Shown piece after piece: positions 31,270 to 40,769 of a DNA stretch of 64,000 nucleotides. Numbering within the stretch: position 1 is the stretch's first letter; every line of letters begins with the position of its first letter. Made by a program: the position numbers and the translations under genes. The notes beneath the pieces were generated by a model that was not told where the DNA came from, did not search any database, and saw only the letters and a program-made list of their open reading frames with translations. This DNA is from Cordylochernes scorpioides. Taxonomy: Eukaryota > Arthropoda > Arachnida > Pseudoscorpiones > Chernetidae. The DNA is taken from assembly GCA_030710605.1 (NCBI GenBank), contig CP092877.1, positions 496,001 through 560,000 of the forward strand, written 5' to 3'.

Positions 31270-32499
31270 CTAAAACGTGCGGGCCTTAGACTTCAGGATG
31301 GGGCAGATTGAGGCTCTCGCCTCGTGGTTGTCTGAGAGGCCTTTTTGGCAGCAGTTGGCACATTTGGAAGTGTGCTGGTCAGCTCTGGTTGGGCAGGAGC
31401 GGCCTTCATGGCCGTCTTCACCGCAGTGGAAGCACTTGGGAGCTCTGGAACAGTGGGTGGAGTTGTGGCCGAAGCCACAACAGCGGAAGCAGACGCGGGC
31501 GCGGATGGACGCCTCGAAGTTGAGGATCACACCGTCAACCACGATTCTTCCGCGGTTGCCCAGGGCTCCAAAGGTCTTGAGGTTCACCTCGATGAAGGCG
31601 GTGCAGGTCCCGTTTCTGAGTGCAGAACGGTGCGCCACGCGCACCACTTTGTTCCCGGGGAGCTGGCTGACAGCGGCGGTTGCCAGGAAGGTCTCCTCGA
31701 TTGTGGAATTGGAGGTCTCCTCATCCACTCTGAAGAGGCAGATTCTTGGCAGGATTTCCTTCTGCTGGCGGACCTTCATTCCCGTTAGCTTGCTGGCCAG
31801 GGAGGTAGTCACCTCAGGGATGATGTTGGGATTGCTGGAATGGAGGACCAGCTTCCCCTTGGTGCGCAGAGAGGCCCAAACACCTTGGGGTAGGGGGTGG
31901 GCAGCGCGGACAGCCTTGTAAATGTCCCTGGGGTCAGCCTGTGGGTCGTCAGAGACGACCACTGTGTGGGCCGCCGATCTTTCCCCATGGAGGACCACTT
32001 GGGCGGCCGCAGGCTTGGAAACGCGGGATGACGCAAGTTTGTTTGGACCTTTTAGGTTGGGTCTTTTTGCGGGCGGGTTGAGAGCCTCAAGCTGCTTCCT
32101 CTTGGTTGCAACAGGAGCAGGCAGGGTGGAGGCAGGCTTGTCAGCAGGAGAAGGAGTGGCAGGCTTGGTGGGGTCAGTCTGGGAGCTTTGGCAGGCAGTC
32201 TGTGGCATGATTTCGTCCAGTTCCTTAAAGGACGCGAGGGTGCCAGAGAGGTTCTCTACCTCGGCAATGAGGGCCTTGATCTGCTCGTTCCGTGAGCTGG
32301 TGATATTCGTAATGATTTCGCACAGGCATTCTTGGGAGATAGGATGAGGATAGCGTAATGCTATCTCGACGTCCTCCATAAACTGGCTATGCTCCAGCTC
32401 TAATAGGGCGAGGGTTACGAGGGGCTCCTCGGCATTCTTCTTCTCCTGGGTTACGAGGGGCTCCTCGGCATTCTTCTTCTTCTTCCTAGAGGGAGCCAT
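31270..32499 (-). CDS. Gag-like protein of hammerhead element copy 1
   Basis: About 409 residues. I chose MAPSRKKKKNAEEP as start because it aligns with the MNPAKKKKKAYKP start of copy 2; the open frame extends 26 codons further. It has a lysine-rich N-terminus, a predicted coiled-coil segment, a proline/alanine-rich linker (KPATPSPADKPASTLPAP) and a conserved globular part (LPQGVWASLRTKGKLVLHSS to RGRIVVDGVILNF). Zinc knuckles CFRCCGFGHNSTHC and CFHCGEDGHEGRSC, and a third C-rich segment, end in CPILKSKARTF. This is the layout of ORF1/Gag proteins of Jockey/R1/CR1-like non-LTR elements. No stop interrupts it. Confidence 0.82.
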   Translation of the reverse strand: MAPSRKKKKNAEEPLVTQEKKNAEEPLVTLALLELEHSQFMEDVEIALRYPHPISQECLCEIITNITSSRNEQIKALIAEVENLSGTLASFKELDEIMPQTACQSSQTDPTKPATPSPADKPASTLPAPVATKRKQLEALNPPAKRPNLKGPNKLASSRVSKPAAAQVVLHGERSAAHTVVVSDDPQADPRDIYKAVRAAHPLPQGVWASLRTKGKLVLHSSNPNIIPEVTTSLASKLTGMKVRQQKEILPRICLFRVDEETSNSTIEETFLATAAVSQLPGNKVVRVAHRSALRNGTCTAFIEVNLKTFGALGNRGRIVVDGVILNFEASIRARVCFRCCGFGHNSTHCSRAPKCFHCGEDGHEGRSCPTRADQHTSKCANCCQKGLSDNHEARASICPILKSKARTF

Positions 32500-32854
32500 G
32501 GCAGAGAACCCGGGGTAAGTATGGTAAGTATGGTAAGTATTGGTAAGTATAAGGTAAGTATGTACCTCAACGACCAAAAGAATTGGTCATTAAGGCATCC
32601 TGAAAAATCATAAACGGGTAGTTAAGGCCAGAATTGCGTGAGTACGCTACACAATGTGAAAAAATAGTACAAATAAAACATTGTACTGGGATAAGGTGCA
32701 TAAATTAAGAAAAAGGCATCTCCTTTTCGTGCAACTGAAAGTTGCTGATGGCTTGCGCCATCTATCGGAATAAATATCAACTATTCTCGTTGATATATTT
32801 TTAATTATTCCAGAATTGCCCAAATACCCATTCTTGATTAATCAAGAAAAGCTA

Positions 32855-32898
32855 ACCACGGACGTGTTTCGGGCTGTGTTGGCCCTCATCAGCGTGGT
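32855..32898 (-). ncRNA. Hammerhead ribozyme, copy 1 upstream repeat
   Basis: It has the same core and stem I as 30985-31028. The only change is in the short stem III region (GAAACACGTC in place of GAAACGCGTC). Confidence 0.87.
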
Positions 32899-33276
32899 GC
32901 AAGCTGTACCTCAACGACCAAAAGAATTGGTCGTGAGGGCCAACACAGCCCGAAACGCGTCCGTCGTTAGCTTTTCTTGATTAATCAAGAATGGGTATTT
33001 GGCCAATTCTGGAATAATTAAAAATCAACGAGAATAGTTGATATTTATTCCGATAGATGGCGCAAGCCATCAGCAACTTTCAGTTGCACGAAAAGGAGAT
33101 GCCTTTTTCTTAATTTATGCACCTTATCCCAATACAATGTTTTATTTGTACTATTTTTTCACATTGTGTAGCGTACTCACGCAATTCTGGCCTTAACTAC
33201 CCGTTTCATGATTTTTCAGGATGCCTTAATGACCAATTCTTTTGGTCGTTGAGGTACGAATGGTTGGTCTATACAC

Positions 33277-34530
33277 ATGAATCCTGCCAAGAAGAAAAAG
33301 AAGGCCTACAAGCCCATCGTGAACGTCGCCGACCTGGAGAGGGAAGATGAGATGGTGATCTCACGCAACTGCAGCATTCTGAGCTCCATTGGCCATCCTG
33401 CCCTGAAATCCCTGCATGAGGACCTGATCCGCTACATCGCCTCGCGGACTGAAATGATCAAGGCCCTCGCTACCGAAGTAGAGAACCTCACTGACACCCT
33501 CGAGTCCTTCGCAGAGTTGGACGAAATTGAGGAGGCCAACAAGCCCAAGACTGCTTGCCGCGGCACTCAAACCTGCCCTGCTCCTTCCTGCATGGAAACA
33601 AGCTCCCAGACTGACCCAATCAAGCCCGCCACTCCTGCTCCTGCTGCTCTCCCTGCCAAGAAGCCTGCCTCCACCTTGCCAGCTCCTGCTCCAACCAAAA
33701 TGAAGCAGTCTGAAGCTCCCAACCCGCCTGCAAAGAGGACAAACCTGAATGGTCCTTCAAAACCTGTGCCTTCCCACGTCTCCAAGCCTGCGGCCGCCCA
33801 AGTGATCCTCCATGGAGAAAAATCGGCGGCCCACACAGTGGTCATCTCAGATGACCCACAGGCTGACCCAAGGGAGATGCTGAAAACAGTACGCGCTGCT
33901 CACACTCTTCCCCAAGGCGTTTGGGCCTCCCTGCGCACCAAGGGGAAGCTGGTCCTCCATTCCAGCAATCCTGACACCATCCCTGAGGTTACAACCTCCC
34001 TGGCCAACAAGCTGGATGGAATGAAGGTTCGCCAGCAGAAGGAGATCCTGCCGCGAATCTGCCTCTTCAAAGTGGATGAGGAGACATCCAACTCCACCAT
34101 TGAGGAGACCTTCCTGGAAACCGCTGCTGTTAGAAAGCTTCCTGGGGACAAGGTGGTGCGCGTGGCGCACCGTTCTGCACCCAGAAACGGGACCTGCACC
34201 TCCTTCATCGAGGTGGACCTCAAGACCTTTAGAGCCCTGGGCGTTCGCGGGAGGATCGTGGTGGATGGAGTAATCCTCAACTTCGAGGAGTCCATCCGCG
34301 CCCGCGACTGCTTCCGCTGTTGTGGCTTCGGCCACAACTCTGCCCAATGCACCAGAGCTCCTAAGTGCTTCCACTGCGGTGAAGACGGCCATGAAGGCCG
34401 CACCTGCCCATCCATTGCTGACCAGCGCACCTCCAAATGTGCCAACTGCTGCTCCCAGGGCCTTCCTGACAAGCACGAGGCGAGAGCCTCAAGCTGCCCC
34501 ATCCTGAAGTCTAGGGCCCTCAAGTTCTAG
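33277..34530 (+). CDS. Gag-like protein of hammerhead element copy 2
   Basis: 417 residues, uninterrupted. It is the same protein family as copy 1 but clearly diverged, with a long conserved stretch around the knuckles (CFRCCGFGHNSAQC, CFHCGEDGHEGRTC) and the globular part (VVRVAHRSAPRNGTCTSFIE). The N-terminal 130 residues are the most variable. Antisense open frames here are shadows of its GC-rich codons. Two diverged copies that both stay open suggest the protein was under selection while the family was active. Confidence 0.85.
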   Translation: MNPAKKKKKAYKPIVNVADLEREDEMVISRNCSILSSIGHPALKSLHEDLIRYIASRTEMIKALATEVENLTDTLESFAELDEIEEANKPKTACRGTQTCPAPSCMETSSQTDPIKPATPAPAALPAKKPASTLPAPAPTKMKQSEAPNPPAKRTNLNGPSKPVPSHVSKPAAAQVILHGEKSAAHTVVISDDPQADPREMLKTVRAAHTLPQGVWASLRTKGKLVLHSSNPDTIPEVTTSLANKLDGMKVRQQKEILPRICLFKVDEETSNSTIEETFLETAAVRKLPGDKVVRVAHRSAPRNGTCTSFIEVDLKTFRALGVRGRIVVDGVILNFEESIRARDCFRCCGFGHNSAQCTRAPKCFHCGEDGHEGRTCPSIADQRTSKCANCCSQGLPDKHEARASSCPILKSRALKF

Positions 34531-34784
34531 GCTTCAAGGACCTTCTGCCTCCAATTCCATCTGCCACTTCTCCTTGATTCTTGGCCTATTCAACGCACCC
34601 GCCTCACTGCACACTGGCGCTATTCCCCTGCTTGCCCAACGTTTCCACCACCCCTGCGAGACATCTCCTGCCGCCAGATCCTAGGGTCCCTTGCTACCTG
34701 ACATCGAATTTGGGCTCAAAAATCATAACTTTTGGTTAGTAGCCCGTAAATGAAGATATTTTCTCTCGTTGAGGTACAGCTTGC

Positions 34785-34828
34785 ACCACGCTGATGAGGG
34801 CCAACACAGCCCGAAACGCGTCCTTGGT
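34785..34828 (+). ncRNA. Hammerhead ribozyme, copy 2 downstream repeat
   Basis: ACCACG, CTGATGA, stem II GGGC/GCCC, GAAAC, GCG, GTC, then CTTGGT. The core is complete; stem I has one mismatch (CTTGGT against CGTGGT in copy 1). Confidence 0.85.
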
Positions 34829-34979
34829 TAGCTTTTCTTGATTAATCAAGAATGGGTATTTGGCCAATTCTGGAATAATTAAAAATCAACGAGAATAGTT
34901 GATATTTATTCCGATAGATGGCGCAAGCCATCAGCAACTTTCAGTTACACGAAAAGGAGATGCCTTTTTCTTAATTTAT

Positions 34980-36012
34980 GTTTTAAAATATAATGTTAAA
35001 ATATATTTTTACATTGTTAATTTAATTTTTTGTTGTTTTATAATAATGATGATGCAAATTACATTGTTGTTGTTTATTATCGTTTGTTTATATAAAAAAA
35101 TTACATTGCATATGATGATGATAACAAAAATGAATTTTTAAATTAATATATATATAATTAATTGAGAAAAAAATTATCAAATTCACAAAAGTGACATTAT
35201 CTTATTTAAAATATAATAAATGTTTTCAAAAAATTATGTGTGTTTCAAAAATATATTTAAACGCATATAACAATATTTATATTTATATACGTTTATAAAT
35301 CAATATATAGGTGGATTGGATGTTTTCTAGAATCGTTTTAACAAATGTTCGTTAGGCAAACTTTTACTCAGATAAAAACCGGGCGAAGCCGGGTACATTC
35401 GCTAAATAAAGCTATTTAGAAATATTCGTTTGTGGCAATATACTATTCATTCAACTTCAAATTACCGAGTGGACCAAATAATACTGATTATTTTCAACTT
35501 ATCGAGTATTTTTCAAGGGACCGGGAAAATATTCAAATTAACAAGAGTATAGACAAGTATAGAATCAGTAGGGATTGGATGTTTGCTAGAGTCGTTTTAA
35601 CAAATGTTTGTTAGGCAAACTTTTATTCGGGTAAAAATCGGGCGAAGCCGGGATCATATATACAGTATGTATGTTTGTCGGCTATGCACGCCTTCAATAT
35701 GTAACTAATCTCGCTGAAATTTGAACAGGACAGAGAGTTAAATATGGAAGTTTTTTCTGTCGCACTTTAACCAAGAAAAATTATAATTAACCAAGTACTG
35801 AGCAACAATATTTTTTTTAGTCAGAAATGATAATGACAATATTGCTGTATCATGCTTGAGTGACATAAACAAATTCTTTAGGGGAATATTCATTATAGCA
35901 GTCCACGGGCGGAGCCATATAAAATTTTTAGTAGACAGGAACAAAATCTACCAGCGAAACATTCACTCGAGCAGAAAACATACAAAGCCAGGTCATCTCT
36001 ATATATAAAATA
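34980..36012. repeat. Helitron debris
   Basis: AT-rich, no gene. Two Helitron-type 3' ends are visible on the plus strand: CCGGGCGAAGCCGGG at 35379-35393 followed by CTAA at 35402-35405, and a decayed one at about 35637-35651. Between them lie internal repeat pieces seen again at about 38160-38240 and 39650-40010. Confidence 0.6.
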
Positions 36013-36920
36013 CTAGCGGATGTGTACCCGGCTTCGCCCGGGTTTTATCCGAGTGAAAGTTTGCCTACCGAATATTATATATTATGAAGTATAATAAACA
36101 ATGTTAAAGATTAGTTTTAATTATTAATCAAGATTGTGTGTGAATATGTGAGAAAGATGTAATATCGTTGTTGTTTTCTTGGCCGAATTTTTTACATATG
36201 GTGTTATCTTAAAATTGCTTGTTTTGAATATTTTTTTAGATTGAGTTGAATGAATTGCTGAATTTTTTTTGTATTTATATATAAATAAAATTAACTCTGT
36301 TGATTTTTTTTGTATTTAATCGGTAACAGCGAAGTTACGCATGTTAAAGTTAGGAAAAATATTTTGATGTTAAGCAAAACCTGCTCCATCTCGTTTTACA
36401 TAAATGTTGAAAAATTTGGTCAAAATTGATGCATTGTAACGAAGTTTTTAGCGAACCCCACTTATGAAATTTGCATTTTATTAATATACGAAATTGATGC
36501 ATTGTAACGAAAGTTTTTAGTGAACAACACTTATGAAATTTGCATTTTATAAATATAGAAGATATAATATAAATAAGTTTTAAAAATTGTTTAAAAAAAA
36601 ATGCATCGGCCGGGAATCGAACCCTGGCCGCCCGTGTGGCAGGCGAGCATTCTACCACTGAACCACCGATGCTTTAAAAAAATCAAATTCATTTATCGTC
36701 GCGACCAGTGCTGCGCCCTGGCGGTAAAAGACTGGAACTAACGCTTTTTGGTTTTTTATTTAAAAAAAAAGCACATTAGCTTTTTTAGTTTTTTGAATAG
36801 CCTATATGTTAAATGAAATCTTCAGCTACCTACATGCGAAATTCCATAATGATTGAGTCAGTAGATTTTGCGTGATGCGATAACAAACATCGATTTCGCA
36901 TTTCATTTTTATATATATAA
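36013..36920 (-). mobile_element. Non-autonomous Helitron carrying tRNA-Gly
   Basis: The 3' end on the minus strand is at the left: hairpin (CCCGGGCGAAGCCGGGT) then ACACATCCGCTAG, CTAG at 36013-36016. The 5' end is the ATATATATAAAAATGAAA head near 36920. It holds a tRNA-Gly sequence but no Rep/helicase gene. Hairpin plus CTRR end and no TSD are the Helitron hallmarks. Confidence 0.7.
36602..36672 (-). tRNA. tRNA-Gly (GCC), Helitron-borne
   Basis: 71 nt; the acceptor GCATCGG pairs with CCGATGC and discriminator A. D arm TGGTTCAGTGGTAGAA, anticodon loop CTGCCAC. Two changes from the best copy (61037-61107) are an anticodon-stem A and a T-arm A (GGCCAGGGTTC), so function is uncertain. A T-rich run follows. 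Confidence 0.78.
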
Positions 36921-36932
36921 GGAAGGAAGGAT

Positions 36933-36985
36933 ATCGTTTCTCGGCCTTTTGGCTAAGATCATGTAGTATATCTCTAGATATTTTT
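36933..36985 (+). pseudogene. U2 snRNA-like 5' segment
   Basis: ATCGTTTCTCGGCCTTTTGG-CTAAGATCATGTAGTATATCT follows the 5' end of U2 snRNA, including the GTAGTA branch-point-pairing box. After about 45 nt, similarity to U2 is lost. The same sequence and the same downstream tail (CTCTAGATATTTTTATTTAT) recur at 40083. It is a dispersed U2-headed repeat rather than a U2 gene. Confidence 0.75.
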
Positions 36986-37076
36986 ATTTATATATATCTT
37001 TTTAAAAATCTATTCAGTAGAAAGAATGGTTATGTTTGTTCGTAAAAAATATTTTATATCCTTCCATCCTTTATAT

Positions 37077-38697
37077 ATCTATAAAAATGAAATCCAGAAT
37101 CAATGTTTTTTTATCGCGTTGCGCAAAATCTACGGAATCAATCATTATGAAATTGCACATGTAGGTAGCTAAAGATTTCGTTTAACATATAGGCTATTCA
37201 AAAAACTAAAAAAGGTTAATGTGCTTTTAAAAAAAATGTAATACCAAAAATCGTTAGTTCCAGCCTTTCACCGCTTGGCGCAGCACTGGTCGCGATGATA
37301 AATGAATTTGATTGGTTAATAATTTAACACGCAGTTTGTTTACACGATGAATGTTTTTTAAAAAGGTAAGATTATCCAATCGCCTTTAAACTTTAGGAAG
37401 GTTTTTACTATATTACTGGGAAGGTTTCTGGTTTGAATTAGATTTGAAATAAATTTTCTTTGCAATTTTATTTGCAAATTTTCTACTTTCACTCGCAAGC
37501 ATCGCCTCTCGCGGTATCTAAGTGAAATTACATTTATAAATTGTAAAAATTCTGAAATGTGTTCCAAGTATACTAAATTCAATATTTAATTGGAGGATTT
37601 AGTAATATAATATTCCAATGACGTTGTAAAAAAACTTGGCATTTGAATATTAATATATATTTAAAGAAAATATCTTATTTAAAATTTAATAAATGTTTAT
37701 AAAAAATATGTGTTTTAAAAAATATATTTAAACGCATATAACAATATTTTATATGTTTATTTAATAAATGTTTTCAAAAATATATTTAAACGCATATAAC
37801 AATATTTTATCTTCTATATATATAAAAATGAATGTATGTGTGTGTCCTTTATGCCTGACCAAACCACTCATTGGAACGCCATGAAACTTTGGGAAATTAT
37901 TTAGTATAGTACTGGGAAGGTTTCTGAAAAATAATTTCTTGAATATCTTGAATATCCTTAGAGTTATTTGCAGATTTGTAGATTTAACTCGCAAGCAGCG
38001 CCACCATTGCGACGATGATAACAAGTTTTTTATCTATAAGTTTTATTATCACTAAATTTATTATCTTAAAGATTATTTATCAAAAGTAAGATTATCGCAG
38101 GATGACACGGCAATTTATTTGAGAGACAAGAAAAATGATACAATTCAAGGCGAAGATACTATTCCTTTAACTTCCAATTACCGAGGGAACCAATTAATAT
38201 TGATTTTATTCAACTTATCGAGTATTTTTCAAGGGACCGGGAAAAAATGTTCACTAGATAAAACGATGATTTTTTAATGTAGAAAATTAAGAAAGACAAA
38301 ATTCAGGATGACACGGCAATTTATTTGAGACAAGAATAATGATACAATTCCAAGGCAAAGGTACTATTCCTTTAACTTCCTATTACCGAGGGAACCAATT
38401 AATATTGATTTTATTCAACTTATCGAGTATTTTTCAAGGGACCGGGAAAAAATGTTCACTAGATAAAACGATGATTTTGTAATGTAGAAAATTAGGAAAG
38501 ACAAAATTCAGGATGACACGGCACACAGGGACCGGGAAAAAAATGTTCACTTTATCGAGAGATTCAAATTTACGAGTTTCAAATTATCAAAATATATCTT
38601 TTTTTTTAATAAGTTTATAGAGAATTGTTTTAACAAATGTTCGTTAGAGAAACCTTTACTCGGGTAAAACCCGGGCGAAGCCGGGTACATCCATTTC
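37077..38697 (+). mobile_element. Two adjoining Helitron-type elements
   Basis: The first begins TCTATAAAAATGAAATCC at about 37077 and has the TTGCGCAAAATC segment. A second head (TCTATATATATAAAAATGAA) starts at about 37812 and runs to a hairpin end (CCCGGGCGAAGCCGGGTACATCC) at about 38695 without an intact CTAG. An internal segment of about 180 bp (with TAATATTGATTTTATTCAAC) is tandemly repeated at about 38100-38250 and 38300-38450. No genes. Confidence 0.55.
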
Positions 38698-39013
38698 GTA
38701 GCTTAACCCGTCTCTCCAAGAGGCAGTCTCTTATTAAAGGTCTATTAGAGATTCTTAAATAGCAATTAGAATCTTCAATGAGAGACCACCTACAGGAGAA
38801 ACAAGTTGAGTCATGTTTTTAGGTGGTCTTTCTTAAGAGACTCTATTTACATATATTAAAATATGAAAAATTAAAATATATTAAAATCAACATTTTCTCT
38901 TACTGTTACGTTTAATTACTGCTAATCTATATATATAAAAATGAATCTGTCTGTGTGTGTGTTTTCAGAAATATGTCAAGTCACCTCTTTAGTTTTGAAA
39001 ATTACTTTTGATA
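38698..39013. other. Intergenic sequence with a short inverted repeat
   Basis: It contains AGAGACGGGTTAAG-like and AAGAGACT/AGTCTCTTA inverted motifs (about 38730-38840: GAGACC...GGTCT...AAGAGACTC), possibly a small MITE. It also holds an isolated Helitron head at about 38930. No gene. Confidence 0.3.
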
Positions 39014-39516
39014 TCTATATATATAAAAATGAATGTGTGCGTGTGTGTGTGTGGTGTGTGTGTCCTTTATGCCTGACCAAACCACTCATTGGAACGCCAT
39101 GAAACTTTGGGAAGTTATTTAGAATAGTACTGGGAAGGTTTCTAGCAACTAAAATTTTTGAAATAACTTTTCGCCTTAAAATAATCAAGATAAATATTCT
39201 AATTTATCTTTTATAATTCAACAATCTGCTCTAAATATTATCATGATGATACGATGATTTTGTAATGTAGAAAATTAGGAAAGACAAAATTCAGGATGAC
39301 ACGGCAATTTATTTGTGACAAGAATAATGATACAATTCCAAGGCAAGGTACTATTCCTTTAACTTCCAATTACCGAGGGAACCAATTAATATTGATTTTA
39401 TTCAACTTATCAAGTATTTTTCAAGGGCCTGGGAAAAAATGTTCACTTTATCGAGAGATTCGTTGGACAAACCTTTACTCGGGTAAAACCCGGGCGAAGC
39501 CGGGTACATCCGCTAG
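39014..39516 (+). mobile_element. Short Helitron, complete ends
   Basis: 5' TCTATATATATAAAAATGAA; 3' hairpin CCCGGGCGAAGCCGGG followed by TACATCCGCTAG, CTAG at 39513-39516, flanked by A on the left and T on the right. About 500 bp, no coding capacity. Confidence 0.75.
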
Positions 39517-40769
39517 TATGTTTATAAATCTATATATAGGTGGATTGGATTTTTTTCTAGAATCGTTTTAACAAATGTTCGTTAGGCAAACTTTTACTTG
39601 GGTAAAAACCGGGCGAAGCCAGGAACATATATATGTGAAAAAAAACGAGAATAGTTGATATTTATTCCAATAGATGGCGCAAGCCATCAGCAACTTTCAG
39701 TTGCACGATAAGGAGTGCCTTTTCCTTGATAAATATATATGTGTTTGTTGGCTATGCAAGCCATCAATATATGACTAATTTCGCTGAAATATGAACAGTG
39801 CAGAGAGTTAAATCTGGAAGAGTTTTTTTGTCGCACTATTAACCAAGAAAATTATAATTAACCATGTACTGAGCAACAATTATTTTTTATTCAGAAATGA
39901 TTATGACAATATTGCTGTATCATGCTTGATGGACATAAACAAAGTCTTTAGGGAAATATTCAATAAAGCAGATCACGGGCGAAGCCAGATAATAATTTTT
40001 AGTAGGCAGGAACAAAATATACCAGCGGAACATTCACTCGAGCAGAAGACACACAAAGCCAGGTTATCTCTCTATATAAAATATCGTTTCTCGGCCTTTT
40101 AGCTAAGATAATGTAGTATATCTCTAGATATTTTTATTTATATATATGAAGTAAACGAAAAAATTGCGTTACAAATTTTAAAATAAAACTACAACCTTTC
40201 GCAATGAGTTTCTTTTATTATCTTTTATGCTTGTTCGTAAAATATATTTTATATCCTTCCTTCCTTTATATATATCTATAAAAATGAAATCCAAAATCGA
40301 TGTTTTTTATCGCGTTGCGCAAAATCTACAGAATCAATCATTATGAAATTTCGCATGTAGGTAGCTAAAGATTTCGTTTAACATATAGGCTATTCAAAAA
40401 ACTAAAAAAGGTTAATGTGCTTTTTAAAAAAATGTAATACCAAAAATCGTTAGTTCCAGCCTTTCACCGCTTGGCGCAGCACTGGTCGCGATGATAAATG
40501 AATTTGATTGGTTAATAATTTAACACGCAGTTTGTTTACACGATGAATGTTTTGAAAAAGGTAAGATTATCCAATCGCCTTTAAACTTTAGGAAGGTTTT
40601 TACTATATTACTGGGAAGGTTTCTGGTTTGAATTAGATTTGAAATAAATATTCCTTGCAATTTTATTTGCAAATTTTCTACTTTCACTCGCAAGCAGCGC
40701 CTCTCTCGAATTCTAGTGAAATTACATTTATAAATTGTATTTATGTTTGCTCGAAAAATATATTTTATA
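39517..40769. repeat. Helitron-derived repeats, mixed
   Basis: No gene. It contains a decayed 3' end (AAACCGGGCGAAGCCAGG at about 39605). Next comes a short piece of the hammerhead-element repeat (about 39640-39720, with GATGGCGCAAGCCATCAGC), then the second U2-like head, then another TCTATAAAAATGAAATCC head (about 40277) running to 40750. Confidence 0.5.
40083..40135 (+). pseudogene. U2 snRNA-like 5' segment, second copy
   Basis: Same as 36933-36985, with two more changes in the first 40 nt (TTTTAGCTAAGATAATG). The shared non-U2 tail shows that both copies come from one chimeric repeat. Confidence 0.72.

Larger units (their letters stand above)
30791..32921 (-). mobile_element. Gag-only element with hammerhead terminal repeats, copy 1
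   Basis: The minus-strand ORF (32499-31270) is flanked by direct terminal repeats of about 210-260 bp (about 30791-31050 and 32650-32921). Each contains the string TTGATTAATCAAGAA and a hammerhead ribozyme. The only ORF is a Gag-like protein; no RT, nuclease or integrase is present. The 5' leader has a degenerate repeat of about 9 bp (ACTTACCAT) and a pyrimidine-plus-CAG string that could be a splice acceptor. Hammerhead-bearing terminal repeats are known from Penelope-like elements and retrozymes. Confidence 0.75.
32922..34979 (+). mobile_element. Gag-only element with hammerhead terminal repeats, copy 2
   Basis: It is head-to-head with copy 1. Terminal repeats lie at about 32931-33260 and 34770-34979 in direct orientation around the plus-strand Gag-like ORF. 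The left repeat lacks the start of the ribozyme (TCGTGAGGGCC in place of CTGATGAGGGCC), while the right one is complete. The junction with copy 1 is the small palindrome CGACCAAAAGAATTGGTCG. No other ORF is present. Confidence 0.75.

Noticed and set aside
31277-34523. Antisense open frames (up to 214 codons) across the two Gag-like genes
   Set aside because: They are mirror frames of GC-rich codons. The sense frames have zinc knuckles and conserved protein sequence.
30791-34979. Hammerhead elements as ordinary non-LTR retrotransposons
   Set aside because: Non-LTR elements do not have direct terminal repeats with hammerheads, and no RT or poly(A) tail is present. The Gag-like ORF alone is not enough.
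36933-36985. A functional U2 snRNA gene
   Set aside because: Similarity ends after about 45 nt; the Sm site and 3' stem-loops are absent.
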